A DNA stretch of 64,000 nucleotides from Siphonobacter sp. SORGH_AS_0500 (GCF_002838835.1 NZ_NHPP01000020.1:1-64000), one strand, 5' to 3'. Shown: positions 54,169 to 61,920, counted from the stretch's first letter. The notes: generated by a model not told the origin, from the sequence alone. Numbers and translations are program-made.

Positions 54169-54630
54169 TTATAGGTCATATATAGTTGAAACTTTAATTT
54201 CGGCCATGACAAAGACACTCTGCGGCCCGCCAATATGGGCTAGAGCTGCCAGTTGCTCCACCACAAAACGACGGTAATCGTCCATGTCTTTTACCACCAC
54301 TTTCAGTAGATAATCATATGGCCCGGCAATATTATAACACTCCATTACTTCCGGTAAACTACCGATTTTTGCCTCAAATTCCCGGATAAACTCCTGCGTA
54401 TGTTCTTTTAGTGATACCTGACAAAAAGCCACCAGTTCCCGACCAATTTTCTTGCGGTCCACCAAGGCCACGTAACTCTTTAAATACCCATCCCGTTCCA
54501 GACGTTTGACCCGTTCGTGCACGGGAGTCAGGGATAAGCCTACCTGTTGCGAAAGTTCTTTGTTCGAGACAAAAGCATCCCTCTGAAGAATTGTCAGAAG
54601 CTGTCGATCAATTTCATCCAGATTTTCCAT
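54169..54630 (-). CDS. Lrp/AsnC-family transcriptional regulator
   Basis: A 153-residue regulator: N-terminal HTH (LDEIDRQLLTILQRDAFVSNKELSQQVGLSLTPVHERVKRLERDGYL) and a C-terminal RAM domain (VVKDMDDYRRFVVEQLAALAHIGGPQSVFVMAEIKVSTIYDL). It is divergent from the trans-sulfuration gene at 54802, a classical arrangement for local control of amino-acid metabolism. It may regulate that gene and itself through the 171-base shared gap. Confidence 0.95.
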   Translation of the reverse strand: MENLDEIDRQLLTILQRDAFVSNKELSQQVGLSLTPVHERVKRLERDGYLKSYVALVDRKKIGRELVAFCQVSLKEHTQEFIREFEAKIGSLPEVMECYNIAGPYDYLLKVVVKDMDDYRRFVVEQLAALAHIGGPQSVFVMAEIKVSTIYDL

Positions 54631-54671
54631 AGAATATTTTTCTAATAAGGATTTAAAAACTCATTACTCAC

Positions 54672-54679
54672 CAAACATA
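54672..54679 (-). promoter_or_regulatory. candidate promoter -7 element for the Lrp-type gene
   Basis: TATGTTTG on the minus strand fits TAnnTTTG, 42 bases before the start codon. No TTG at the ideal distance. Confidence 0.4.
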
Positions 54680-54801
54680 TCTACTGCTTATTACTCATTG
54701 TATAGATTTGTTTTCCAAATTAAAAGATAATTACCTGTTTTATATACTAAATCTCGAACTTTGCAGGCAGAAAATTGAATCCAACGAATTTCTTCGCATA
54801 C

Positions 54802-55977
54802 ATGGCATCTAAAGAAACGCTGGCGATTCGGGCACAGGCCGAACGCTCTCAAAATCGTGAACACTCTGTTCCTTTATACTTAACCTCCAGCTTTACCTTC
54901 GAGGACGCCGAAATGGGCCGGGCGATGTTTGCCGATGAAATATCGGGGAATGTGTACTCGCGTTATTCAAACCCTAACGTCGACGAATTCATTACTAAAG
55001 TTTGTCTGCTGGAAGGCGGAGAAGACGGCATTGCCTTTGCCTCTGGAATGGCGGCTATTTTCGCAACCTTTGCGGGAAGTCTGCAAGCAGGCGATCATGT
55101 CGTGGCTTCGAAAGCTCTGTTTGGTTCGGCCATTCAGATTTTGAACAAGATTATGCCCAAATGGGGTGTTACGACCACTTTCGTAGATGGCCATAATCTT
55201 GAACAATGGGAAGCTGCTACGCAGGAAAATACAAAATTCTACTTCTGCGAAAGTCCTTCAAACCCCGGTCTGGAGCTGACGGATTTACGGGCTCTTTCAG
55301 CCATCGCCAAAAAACAGAACGTAGCTCTGGCGGTAGACAACTGCTTTGCAACGCCCGTTATTCAGAACCCAATTGAGTTAGGGGCTGATCTGGTTATGCA
55401 CTCGGCTACCAAATATATGGATGGTCAGGGTCGTGTACTGGGCGGTATTCTGGTAGGCCGTAAAGACCTGATTGAACCCATTCGCTTTTTTGCTCGTCAT
55501 ACCGGCCCTGCGATGTCACCCTTTAACGCCTGGGTTCTATCGAAAAGTCTGGAAACCTTATTCGTACGGATGCGTGCTCACAGCGAAAATGCTCTGACGC
55601 TGGCTCGTGCTCTGGAGGGTAACGCGGCATTAGCAGCAGTGCATTACCCCTTCCTCGAAAGCCACCCTCAGTATGACTTAGCCAAGCAGCAAATGAAGTA
55701 CGGCGGAGCCATCCTGACTCTGGAAGTCAAAGGCGGTTTTGCGGCAGTAAACGCCCTTACGCAGCATTTGGAGATTGCTTCGATTTCTCCTAACCTTGGT
55801 GATACCCGTACAATTCTGACGCATCCTGCCAGCACAACGCACTCAAAATTGAGTAAGGAAGAACGAGCTGAGGTAGGCATTACCGACGGGTTGGTTCGGG
55901 TAGCCGTGGGGCTGGAAGCCATCGATGACCTGGTAGCTGACTTCAAGCAAGCTCTGGACAAAGTAGCGGCTCTGTAG
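54802..55977 (+). CDS. trans-sulfuration PLP enzyme, O-succinyl/acetylhomoserine sulfhydrylase-like
   Basis: A 391-residue Cys/Met-metabolism PLP enzyme. I start at the ATG of MASKETLAIR, not the in-frame TTG nine codons earlier. SRYSNPN and SGMAAIFATF bind substrate and PLP; SATKYMDGQGR holds the PLP Lys204. LGDTRTILTHPASTTHSKLS closes the active site. Its look is that of MetZ (O-succinylhomoserine sulfhydrylase), which makes homocysteine, the MetE substrate; cystathionine synthase is the alternative. A divergent Lrp-type regulator and a terminator flank it. Confidence 0.9.
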   Translation: MASKETLAIRAQAERSQNREHSVPLYLTSSFTFEDAEMGRAMFADEISGNVYSRYSNPNVDEFITKVCLLEGGEDGIAFASGMAAIFATFAGSLQAGDHVVASKALFGSAIQILNKIMPKWGVTTTFVDGHNLEQWEAATQENTKFYFCESPSNPGLELTDLRALSAIAKKQNVALAVDNCFATPVIQNPIELGADLVMHSATKYMDGQGRVLGGILVGRKDLIEPIRFFARHTGPAMSPFNAWVLSKSLETLFVRMRAHSENALTLARALEGNAALAAVHYPFLESHPQYDLAKQQMKYGGAILTLEVKGGFAAVNALTQHLEIASISPNLGDTRTILTHPASTTHSKLSKEERAEVGITDGLVRVAVGLEAIDDLVADFKQALDKVAAL

Positions 55978-55990
55978 TTTATAGGTATAG

Positions 55991-56037
55991 TAAAAAAGAA
56001 AGCGGCAGGAATCAAATTCCTGCCGCTTTCTTTTTTA
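55991..56037. terminator. bidirectional terminator after the trans-sulfuration gene
   Basis: AAAAAAGAAAGCGGCAGGAA / TTCCTGCCGCTTTCTTTTTT arms with a small loop: a perfect long stem that also reaches the last codon of the opposite lipoprotein gene. Confidence 0.92.
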
Positions 56038-56334
56038 CCTCGGTCCTCTGGTTCTGGGCCCGCCACCCCGATTCCCCCGGAATGAATCATTTCTTCTTCC
56101 ACCATTTGGTGCGGGTCGATAGTTATAATTCCGGTTCCAGTTTTTTCGGTATACCCGAGGAGCGGGAGCTCTATAAACCCGGGGCCGGTAATAAGGCCGG
56201 TATCCGTACGATGGGCCATAATAGGGACCGTAATATCCGCTATTGTATCCATATCCATCTGAATAAACCCGAGACGAACAGCCCGTCAGCAAACTGCCGA
56301 GAGCTAGTATTCCTATGATCAATAATTTTTTCAT
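56035..56334 (-). CDS. small Tyr/Gly/Arg-rich lipoprotein
   Basis: A 99-residue lipoprotein (start MKKLLIIG; longest frame adds ten residues). The lipobox is LTGC (Cys19). The body is highly biased: YGYNSGYYGPYYGPSYGY, then RPYYRPRVYRAP and PNGGRRNDSFRGNRGGGPRTRGPR. No fold is recognisable; the composition suggests an exposed, disordered surface protein. Alone on its strand, convergent with the trans-sulfuration gene. Confidence 0.75.
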   Translation of the reverse strand: MKKLLIIGILALGSLLTGCSSRVYSDGYGYNSGYYGPYYGPSYGYRPYYRPRVYRAPAPRVYRKNWNRNYNYRPAPNGGRRNDSFRGNRGGGPRTRGPR

Positions 56335-56476
56335 GGCTTCAGCTATTTTCTTCCTATGACTCAAATTTCGTGCCTGAGGTTTAAAGCTTTAATTATCTGC
56401 GTGTTAAAAAGAGTTAAGGCTTCGTTCTATACTAGAGGTACGAGTTTTTTGAGTCTAGCGTTTTAAAAAGAGAGCT

Positions 56477-56818
56477 ATGGCTACAGCAACTACAAGACTT
56501 CCGAAGGTAACCCAGTCGATGAAAAAGCTGCTGGATTACGCTGAAGATATTCGTCAGAATCATCCCCAAATCTGGAAAAAAGGCGGCAATACGCAGGGGA
56601 ACGACAGTTACGATACCCTCAAAGAAATTGTTAATCGCGGTCATTTTGAAGAGAAAGATCGTGCGTTTGTACAAACCTGGAATGCCTGGAAAGCCCGCCA
56701 TCAGAACCACACCAACATTGCAGGTATGGTAGCCAGCTTGAAATGGCTGGCGGTGCCGGAAGTAGGCCTTCGGAAAATGAAGAAAGTGATTACCGAAGAA
56801 GTCAAAAAAGAAAAATAA
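56477..56818 (+). CDS. conserved-looking hypothetical protein
   Basis: A 113-residue soluble protein of no family that I know. It is rich in Lys, Asn and Trp, with LLDYAEDIRQNHPQIWKKG, SYDTLKEIVNRGHFEEKDRAFVQTWNAWKARHQNH and C-terminal KKVITEEVKKEK. It is probably helical. It lies 26 bases before a half-length SDR gene on the same strand, suggesting one transcript. It could be a phage- or plasmid-type small protein, but no neighbours support that. Confidence 0.55.
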   Translation: MATATTRLPKVTQSMKKLLDYAEDIRQNHPQIWKKGGNTQGNDSYDTLKEIVNRGHFEEKDRAFVQTWNAWKARHQNHTNIAGMVASLKWLAVPEVGLRKMKKVITEEVKKEK

Positions 56819-56844
56819 CCATCAACCCAGATTAATCTGCTTTT

Positions 56845-57126
56845 ATGAAAAAACTAGAAAATCAAGTGGCTGTAATCACCGGAGGAGCCGGAAGCGTAGC
56901 TACAACCCTGGCAGAAATTCTTCGCGAACAGGGAGCAAAAATTCTTTTGGTCGATGAAGATAAAGAAGCTCTACAAACCGCTCTGCATCGACTCGGCGTG
57001 GGAAATGGCGATGATCTGGCCTATGAAGTAGGCTCTAACTCAGAAGAGCCTTCCCTTTATAAACAGAAAGCAATCGAGCGTTTCGGCCAGGTTAACCTGT
57101 TTATTACGCTTCACGATACCATCTGA
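56845..57126 (+). CDS. half-length SDR-like protein
   Basis: A 93-residue protein covering only the first half of a short-chain dehydrogenase: VAVITGGAGSVATTLAEILREQGAKILLVDEDKEAL, with GGAGSVA in place of GGGxGIG, then ERFGQVNLFITLHDT, which ends at the point where the NNAG strand would be. The catalytic Ser-Tyr-Lys half is absent. A terminator is next, so this is not an obvious in-frame pseudogene of a longer ORF. It may bind NAD(P) or be a truncated relic. Confidence 0.65.
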   Translation: MKKLENQVAVITGGAGSVATTLAEILREQGAKILLVDEDKEALQTALHRLGVGNGDDLAYEVGSNSEEPSLYKQKAIERFGQVNLFITLHDTI

Positions 57127-57129
57127 TTC

Positions 57130-57167
57130 TAAACAAAAAACGCTCAGTTGAGCGTTTTTTGTTTAGA
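57130..57167. terminator. bidirectional terminator
   Basis: AAACAAAAAACGCTCA / TGAGCGTTTTTTGTTT arms, tiny loop, between convergent genes. Confidence 0.9.
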
Positions 57168-57411
57168 AGTTTGCATACTGATTTGTATTCTTGGCAGGCC
57201 TGAATTCCTTACAGGTAATTCCCTTTTTCTGCATGGCCTGAATGATTTCCTGTGACTGTAAACTCTCCGTGTCGATGGTCAGTAGGTGATTCGCTTCCAA
57301 CAGATCTACACTATAGCGGTAATAACGCCCCCGCAGACCATCCAGACCATACGAAGCCTGAGCCAATCGGGATGGACAATCAATGTTTGTCCGAAAAAGT
57401 AATGTTTTCAT
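57163..57411 (-). CDS. small HMA-like protein with no CxxC motif
   Basis: An 82-residue protein that looks like a heavy-metal-associated (ferredoxin-like) domain: KTLLFRTNIDCPS, YYRYSVDLLEANHLLTI, and IQAMQKKGITCKEF. The metal-binding CxxC loop is replaced by NIDCPS, so copper binding in the normal way is unlikely. A second, similar protein is encoded divergently at 57770. A 33-bp palindrome lies 61 bases upstream of its start. Confidence 0.55.
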   Translation of the reverse strand: MKTLLFRTNIDCPSRLAQASYGLDGLRGRYYRYSVDLLEANHLLTIDTESLQSQEIIQAMQKKGITCKEFRPAKNTNQYANF

Positions 57412-57472
57412 AAGGCTTATTAGGTTGTGTCTGAAATGTGGGATTGTCTTCCCCGCAACAAATGTAACAGAG

Positions 57473-57505
57473 TTATTTTATTTATAATCATTCTAAATAA
57501 AATAA
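57473..57505. promoter_or_regulatory. 33-bp Fur-box-like palindrome
   Basis: TTATTTTATTTATAAT / ATTCTAAATAAAATAA around a single C: 16-base arms with one mismatch. The core ATTTATAATCATTCTAAAT resembles the ATTTAGAATnATTCTAAAT-type boxes I recall upstream of iron genes in Bacteroidota. It lies between two divergent HMA-like genes. Which regulator binds it is not shown here; the Fur-family gene at 36408 is one candidate. Confidence 0.6.
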
Positions 57506-57690
57506 TTTGTGTTTTCTTTACTGCCTACTCATTTCCTGATACACATTCCTATTACTCTGGTTACTTTACTGATAATTAGCTATTTAATTAAAAAATCCAT
57601 GGTACCGGGGTTACCCAAAGCACTTTTTCTAAAGTTTTAATGAAAAGAGCTTGCCAGAAAAAAAGTATCATGCACATTTGCATTAATTAT

Positions 57691-57703
57691 ATTTAGTCTA
57701 AAT
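57691..57703. promoter_or_regulatory. short palindrome ATTTAGTCTAAAT
   Basis: A perfect 6-1-6 palindrome, sharing the TCTAAATAAAA half-site with the 33-bp palindrome at 57473. It is 66 bases upstream of the 57770 gene. The rest of the 358-base gap is AT-rich with no gene. Confidence 0.5.
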
Positions 57704-57769
57704 AAAAGAAGTGGTTTTTAAACATGTAGTACCCTTTACTTGAACATTCCCTTATTCAACTCTACTACA

Positions 57770-57979
57770 ATGAAACAAATCAGCTTTCAAACCAATCTGG
57801 ATTCGCCTTTGGGAATTCAGCTCATCAAAGAAACACTGGCTCCACTCGGCATTACCCGCTTCAGCGTGGATTTCATTAGTCATTCACTTGAAGTATTCAG
57901 TGAGTGGATTGCTCCTGAACGCATTGCTGAAGCCTTGAAGAAACTGGATATTCATTGTCAGCTACTGGCCGTGAAATAA
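57770..57979 (+). CDS. small HMA-like protein with no CxxC motif
   Basis: A 69-residue protein beginning MKQISFQTNLDSPLG, then ITRFSVDFISHSLEVF and KKLDIHCQLL, a ferredoxin-like beta-alpha-beta pattern. The loop equivalent to the CxxC site has TNLDSP. It is paralogous in layout to the divergent gene at 57163 (FRTNIDCPS). It heads a run of four genes on the plus strand reaching 59716. No function is known to me. Confidence 0.55.
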   Translation: MKQISFQTNLDSPLGIQLIKETLAPLGITRFSVDFISHSLEVFSEWIAPERIAEALKKLDIHCQLLAVK

Positions 57980-58020
57980 GCCCATCCGATTGTTAGTCAT
58001 CACGCTCAAAACTGGCTTTT

Positions 58021-58353
58021 ATGCACCAAGATCACTGCTTCCGAACGCTCACGCAGCATCCCAATGGATACATTGGCTATTGTGAAGGCTGTCTTACTTA
58101 CAACGTCGCCTATAACAATATCCTGCTGATTTTCAACGGAGATGACTATCAGTATTTTCTGGAAATGCTACATGAACGTTCTAATCTGGTGTATTTCCCC
58201 ACCAGCCACGGCAAGGAATTACTGATGCGTTCGCCAGTTTTGAACTTAAGTATCATTCTTTCCGAAAACGAGCTGGAAGAACTCATCAGCATGATGGAAG
58301 AAGTCAGCCTGATTGTAGAAGCTCAACGTATTTTAAACACCTATCCCCAATGA
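58021..58353 (+). CDS. DUF6686-like small protein
   Basis: A 110-residue protein with CFRTL, GYIGYCEGCLTYNVAYNNILLIFNG (a CxxC), and LNLSIILSENELEELISMMEE. It resembles the DUF6686 family of Bacteroidota as I remember it, which is not certain. The cysteines could bind iron or zinc. Its stop overlaps the start of the next gene by four bases, so it is translationally coupled. Confidence 0.6.
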   Translation: MHQDHCFRTLTQHPNGYIGYCEGCLTYNVAYNNILLIFNGDDYQYFLEMLHERSNLVYFPTSHGKELLMRSPVLNLSIILSENELEELISMMEEVSLIVEAQRILNTYPQ

Positions 58354-58787
58354 TCACCCTTTCCCGTTTACGCATTTTATTTTTCTGGGTTCTGACGACG
58401 ATATGCATGATTTTGCACTTCAATTTTCACGTTGGCGATCTGTTTTACGGAATTAATATCGTACAGGAAGGGGCGAATGGCCAAAAGCCTACTTCGCTGG
58501 TAATCATACGCTTTATCTTCGAAATTTTTCCGCTCATCTGGGCGGTAAGCCTGCTTTATCTTCAATCTATCGCGTGGCGGAGGGTAAACTTCTTTCTGAG
58601 CGTTCCATTCACGCTGGCTCATATCAGCCACGTCGTGGGCGAGCTTAAGGAAGGGGACCCTTCGCAACTTTTATTACTCACGTTTGTGATGATCATGAGT
58701 TCTTTATTAACCCTCGAATCCTGGAAATGGATGAAATCCCCTGAGTCAGTACCCGTGTCTGAGCAACCATCTAAAATTGTTTATTAA
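58350..58787 (+). CDS. small four-TM membrane protein
   Basis: A 145-residue protein with membrane segments FFWVLTTICMILHF, IRFIFEIFPLIWAVSLLYLQ, FFLSVPFTLAHISHVV and LLLLTFVMIMSSLLTLE. HF and HVGDLFYGIN carry histidines near the first two segments. I recognise no family. It overlaps both neighbours (ATGA before, TAATG after), so it is part of a three-gene translationally coupled unit. Confidence 0.7.
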   Translation: MITLSRLRILFFWVLTTICMILHFNFHVGDLFYGINIVQEGANGQKPTSLVIIRFIFEIFPLIWAVSLLYLQSIAWRRVNFFLSVPFTLAHISHVVGELKEGDPSQLLLLTFVMIMSSLLTLESWKWMKSPESVPVSEQPSKIVY

Positions 58788-59716
58788 TGAAACGAATCTT
58801 ACTTACCCTAACCTTAGGCGGTTTATTTAGCTCAGCTTTTGCTCAAAAATCCGCCGACATTCAGGCCATCAAAGGGCAGTGTGGCTGTCACGCCATTACA
58901 TTCAAATACGCCGAGACATTCTCCCCCAATCCTGAATACAAGTTCAAGGAACGGAAAGAAATGGGAGCTCTTGAATATGTTTTCGTGGACGAAGAAACGC
59001 CTAACAAGCTGGTGCTGATGCACTTGTTGGTTATTAACGATAGCACGATTATCAAACACTGGCGGGAAGACTGGAAATTCCAGAATACCGATCTGCTTGC
59101 TTACGACAAAGAGGCCAGTTGGAAATACAAATCATTACCCACTTCCGAAGCCAAAGGTCAATGGTCACAACAAGTTTTTGAAGTAGATGACAGTCCACGT
59201 TACGAAGGCTCAGCGACCTGGTTCCACGCCGATGGTCGTCACGTGTGGGAAAACACCACAGACGCCCCCCTGCCCCGCCGCGAGTATACTACGCGTAATG
59301 ATTACAACGTCATGCGTCGTGGCAACCAGATCGTTATTACCGATTACGGCTACCTTCACGATCAGGACAATGGCAAAATCTTACGCACACCCGAAGGCGA
59401 AAAAGTAATTGCTTACGAAAAAGGCATTAACGATTACCATCGCGTAAAAGACGCCGCCTGCAATTCTGCCAAAGAATGGTGGAAAACCAATCGTACCTTC
59501 TGGGTGGACGTTCGTAACGTCTGGGGTGACCTGATTGCCCAGAAAAAAGGCATCGAACTAGAGAAAAAAGTAGACGGTAAAAGCCTGAATCAATCCCTCG
59601 ATGCTCTGGCGAGTGCCTATCTGAAAGCACCCAAAGCTTCCGCTGCTAACAAAGCCGAAATCAAAGCTACCATTCAGAAATACCTGAAAAACAAGGATTT
59701 GATTGGCATGAAATAA
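58787..59716 (+). CDS. secreted DUF6607 family protein
   Basis: A 309-residue protein with a signal peptide (LLTLTLGGLFSSAFAQ). Signature: IKGQCGCHAITFKYAETFSPNPEYKFKER, LMHLLVINDSTIIKHWREDWKFQ, and RREYTTRNDYNVMRRGNQIVITDYGYLHDQDNGKI. This is DUF6607, a Bacteroidota family sometimes found near haem- or iron-uptake genes; its biochemical role is unknown. It ends the cluster headed by the HMA-like gene and is followed by a terminator. Confidence 0.8.
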   Translation: MKRILLTLTLGGLFSSAFAQKSADIQAIKGQCGCHAITFKYAETFSPNPEYKFKERKEMGALEYVFVDEETPNKLVLMHLLVINDSTIIKHWREDWKFQNTDLLAYDKEASWKYKSLPTSEAKGQWSQQVFEVDDSPRYEGSATWFHADGRHVWENTTDAPLPRREYTTRNDYNVMRRGNQIVITDYGYLHDQDNGKILRTPEGEKVIAYEKGINDYHRVKDAACNSAKEWWKTNRTFWVDVRNVWGDLIAQKKGIELEKKVDGKSLNQSLDALASAYLKAPKASAANKAEIKATIQKYLKNKDLIGMK

Positions 59717-59737
59717 TGTCTTGTGTTTGGAGAAGTC

Positions 59738-59774
59738 AAGCGGCTTTCAGCATTGCTGAAGGTCGCTTTTTTTA
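59738..59774 (+). terminator. terminator after the DUF6607 gene
   Basis: AAGCGGC / GTCGCTT outer stem with inner TTCAGCA / TGCTGAA and a run of seven T's. Confidence 0.85.
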
Positions 59775-59941
59775 TGGGCTGTTGAAATGTATATTTTTCT
59801 AAAGATCAAGGAATTGTCTAGAGTTATATAATCGACGGACCTTAGTATAAACGAATTCCCACAGCTGTCTTCTCGAACGCAGGGAGAGAGCTTACCTAGT
59901 CTTAGTATAACCTTACCTGACTGAAAGTATATGGAAAGACC

Positions 59942-60027
59942 CGTAAGTTCCTTCGCTTCGCTCTGGATGACAGGCTTAGAAGAGGCAGGTAGGAACCTGC
60001 CGTGATTGTAGGAACGAGAGGGTATCT
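59942..60027 (+). repeat. family E composite element, forward copy
   Basis: CCTTCGCTTCGCTCTGGATGACAGGCTTAGA, GGCAGGTAGGAACCTGCC and GGAACGAGAGGGTATCT in order. The same modules occur inverted at 61921-62023. Confidence 0.7.
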
Positions 60028-60147
60028 TTAACCATGAGTAAGCGAGGAAAGATTTATAAGCCTCTCCCCTTTTGGAGGACCGTTAGAGAAAGATTTTTTG
60101 CTACCATCTATCATCGAGAGTGAAGCAGAGGAGCTTATTTGGTTTCT

Positions 60148-60275
60148 TCCCCGGATTTCATCCGGGGCTATCCATGTTTAACCCCTCCGGGGTTTTCTGC
60201 TGTAAATCTATTTTAACAATGTTAACAACCCCAGCGGGGTTAAATATACGTTTCCCCGGATTTCATCCGGGGAAA
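60148..60275. repeat. family D palindromes
   Basis: CCCCGGATTTCATCCGGGGCTATCC twice (60149 and 60254), AACCCCTCCGGGGTT at 60180 and CAACCCCAGCGGGGTTAAA at 60226. Same family as 38593-38670. The whole 765-base gap from 59717 to 60481 holds only repeats; open frames here run across palindromes. Confidence 0.75.
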
Positions 60276-60330
60276 TCTTTCACCAATCAAAACTGGCTTG
60301 CTAACCTCGGTCAGAGATAACCGAAACAAC

Positions 60331-60386
60331 TCCTCTGGTGCGAGATTCTATCTCGTTTCTATCAATAAGGCAGGTTCCACCTGCCG
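60331..60386 (-). repeat. family E element, partial copy upstream of SDR
   Basis: CTCTGGTGCGAGATTCTATCTCGTTTCTATC and AAGGCAGGTTCCACCTGCCG. Same orientation as the copy at 61921-62023, opposite to 59942. Confidence 0.65.
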
Positions 60387-60481
60387 TTAGATATACTCCA
60401 CCCAAATTAGCTAAACAATGCTTCCCATCGCGGGTTAATGCATTGCTTTTCTACGCAAACACCATTTCATCTCTGCCCCAC

Positions 60482-61195
60482 ATGAATTTACAGGGAAAAA
60501 ATATCCTGATCGCAGGCGGAAGCTCGGGCATTGGTCTTTCGACCGTCAGCTTACTCCATGAACAAGGAGCCAACGTATACATTGTTTCAAGAACCGCTCA
60601 CGAGCAATGGCCCGCTGAGGTGCATCACCTTGCCCTGGACGTAACCGATCCCGCTGCATCTGTGCAGGGCTTTTTACCCGACGTATTACATGGGTTGGTC
60701 TATTCCGTAGGCAGTATTAACCTCAAACCCTTCAGCCGACTTACAACAGATGACTTTTTGCAGGATTATCAGCTAAACGTCCTAGGGGCCGTATCCCTAA
60801 TTCAGCAAAGTCTGAAACCCCTGAAAGAAGCTAAAGGTGCTTCCATTGTGCTTCTTAGTTCAGTAGCAGCGAAAGTCGGGTTACCTTTTCATGCCAGTAT
60901 TGCCTCGGCTAAAGCGGCCATTGAAGGGTTGGGCGTATCACTGGCCGCGGAATTTGTCACTCAGAAAATCAGGGTTAACACCGTTGCTCCTTCCCTAACG
61001 GATACCCCACTGGCTCAGTCTTTACTCAATACATCTGAAAAACAGGAAGCATCGGCCAAACGTCATCCGCTGGGAAGAATTGGGCAGCCTGAAGACATTG
61101 GTAATTTGATCACTTTTCTACTTTCCGACCAAAGTTCATGGATAACGGGCCAGGTTATTGGCGTAGACGGAGGCTTGGGCCATTTAAAAAACTAA
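60482..61195 (+). CDS. SDR-family oxidoreductase
   Basis: A 237-residue short-chain dehydrogenase (start MNLQGKNILIAGG; the longer frame runs through repeats). Cofactor motif GGSSGIG is near residue 15; the NNAG position reads VYSVGS, which is unusual. SSVAAKVGLPFHASIASAKAAIEGL provides the Ser, but the catalytic Tyr of YxxxK is His/Ser-Ala (ASIASAK): the lysine is kept, the tyrosine replaced. GVDGGLGH is at the end. Loss of Tyr makes normal reductase activity doubtful; a divergent SDR such as YciK/fabI-like subgroups could be considered. Five bases before the flavin reductase gene. Confidence 0.8.
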   Translation: MNLQGKNILIAGGSSGIGLSTVSLLHEQGANVYIVSRTAHEQWPAEVHHLALDVTDPAASVQGFLPDVLHGLVYSVGSINLKPFSRLTTDDFLQDYQLNVLGAVSLIQQSLKPLKEAKGASIVLLSSVAAKVGLPFHASIASAKAAIEGLGVSLAAEFVTQKIRVNTVAPSLTDTPLAQSLLNTSEKQEASAKRHPLGRIGQPEDIGNLITFLLSDQSSWITGQVIGVDGGLGHLKN

Positions 61196-61200
61196 TAGAC

Positions 61201-61845
61201 ATGACCATTTTTCGAGACAGTGATATCGCGGCAATGGAGAAGTATTTCCGCATTAACCTGATTAATAGTTTACCGGGTTACAAGTCGCTCAACATGTTGG
61301 GTAGCGTAAGTCCTGAAGGAGTAACTAATCTAGCTCTGGTCAGTTCTGCTTTCCATCTGGGGTCAAATCCACCGTTGATTGGATTGATCATGCGTCCTCA
61401 GCGACCCGAAAACGATACGCTTCATAACATCAGATCAACCGGCCAGTATACGCTTAATAACGTTCTGCCCGACTGGTACGAAAAAGCTCATCAAACCAGT
61501 GCTACCTATCCCAGTGGTGTATCTGAGTTCGAAGCCTGTGGCTTTGAGCCTCTTTATATTCAGGAGTTAAAGGCTCCCTTTGTGAAACAGTCCTCCATAA
61601 AAATGGGACTCCACTTACGGGAAATGATTGACATTGAGCTGAACGGAACTACGCTGGTGATTGGAGAAGTAGTGGCCCTGCTGGTAGACGAACCTCTCAT
61701 TGAACAGGATGGCTTCATTAACCATCATCAGGCGGGTACAGTAACCGTGGCTGGGCTGGATGCTTACTACCTCACACAGCCCTTGCAACGGATGGCCTAT
61801 GCCAAGCCGGATAAAGAGCCAAAGGCCTTATCCACTCATTCATAA
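61201..61845 (+). CDS. flavin reductase-family protein (split barrel)
   Basis: A 214-residue FMN-binding split-barrel protein of the DIM6/NTAB flavin reductase family (start MTIFRDSD; the longer frame overlaps the SDR). NLALVSSAFHLGSNPPLIGLIM, then NIRSTGQYTLNN, forms the flavin-binding pocket; LVIGEVVALLVDEPL is the second barrel strand. It may reduce flavin for, or act with, the upstream SDR, inferred from the five-base spacing. Homologues often sit next to SDR genes. Confidence 0.88.
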   Translation: MTIFRDSDIAAMEKYFRINLINSLPGYKSLNMLGSVSPEGVTNLALVSSAFHLGSNPPLIGLIMRPQRPENDTLHNIRSTGQYTLNNVLPDWYEKAHQTSATYPSGVSEFEACGFEPLYIQELKAPFVKQSSIKMGLHLREMIDIELNGTTLVIGEVVALLVDEPLIEQDGFINHHQAGTVTVAGLDAYYLTQPLQRMAYAKPDKEPKALSTHS

Positions 61846-61920
61846 CAGACAAGGGAGCAGGTTATTTGTTGAATTTTTAGAGCGTCTCATTCGAGAGGAA
61901 AGTTAGAATTGATTTATCCA

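Noticed and set aside
60120-60320. A 66-residue plus-strand gene
   Set aside because: It is entirely built of family D palindromes (CCCCGGATTTCATCCGGGG).
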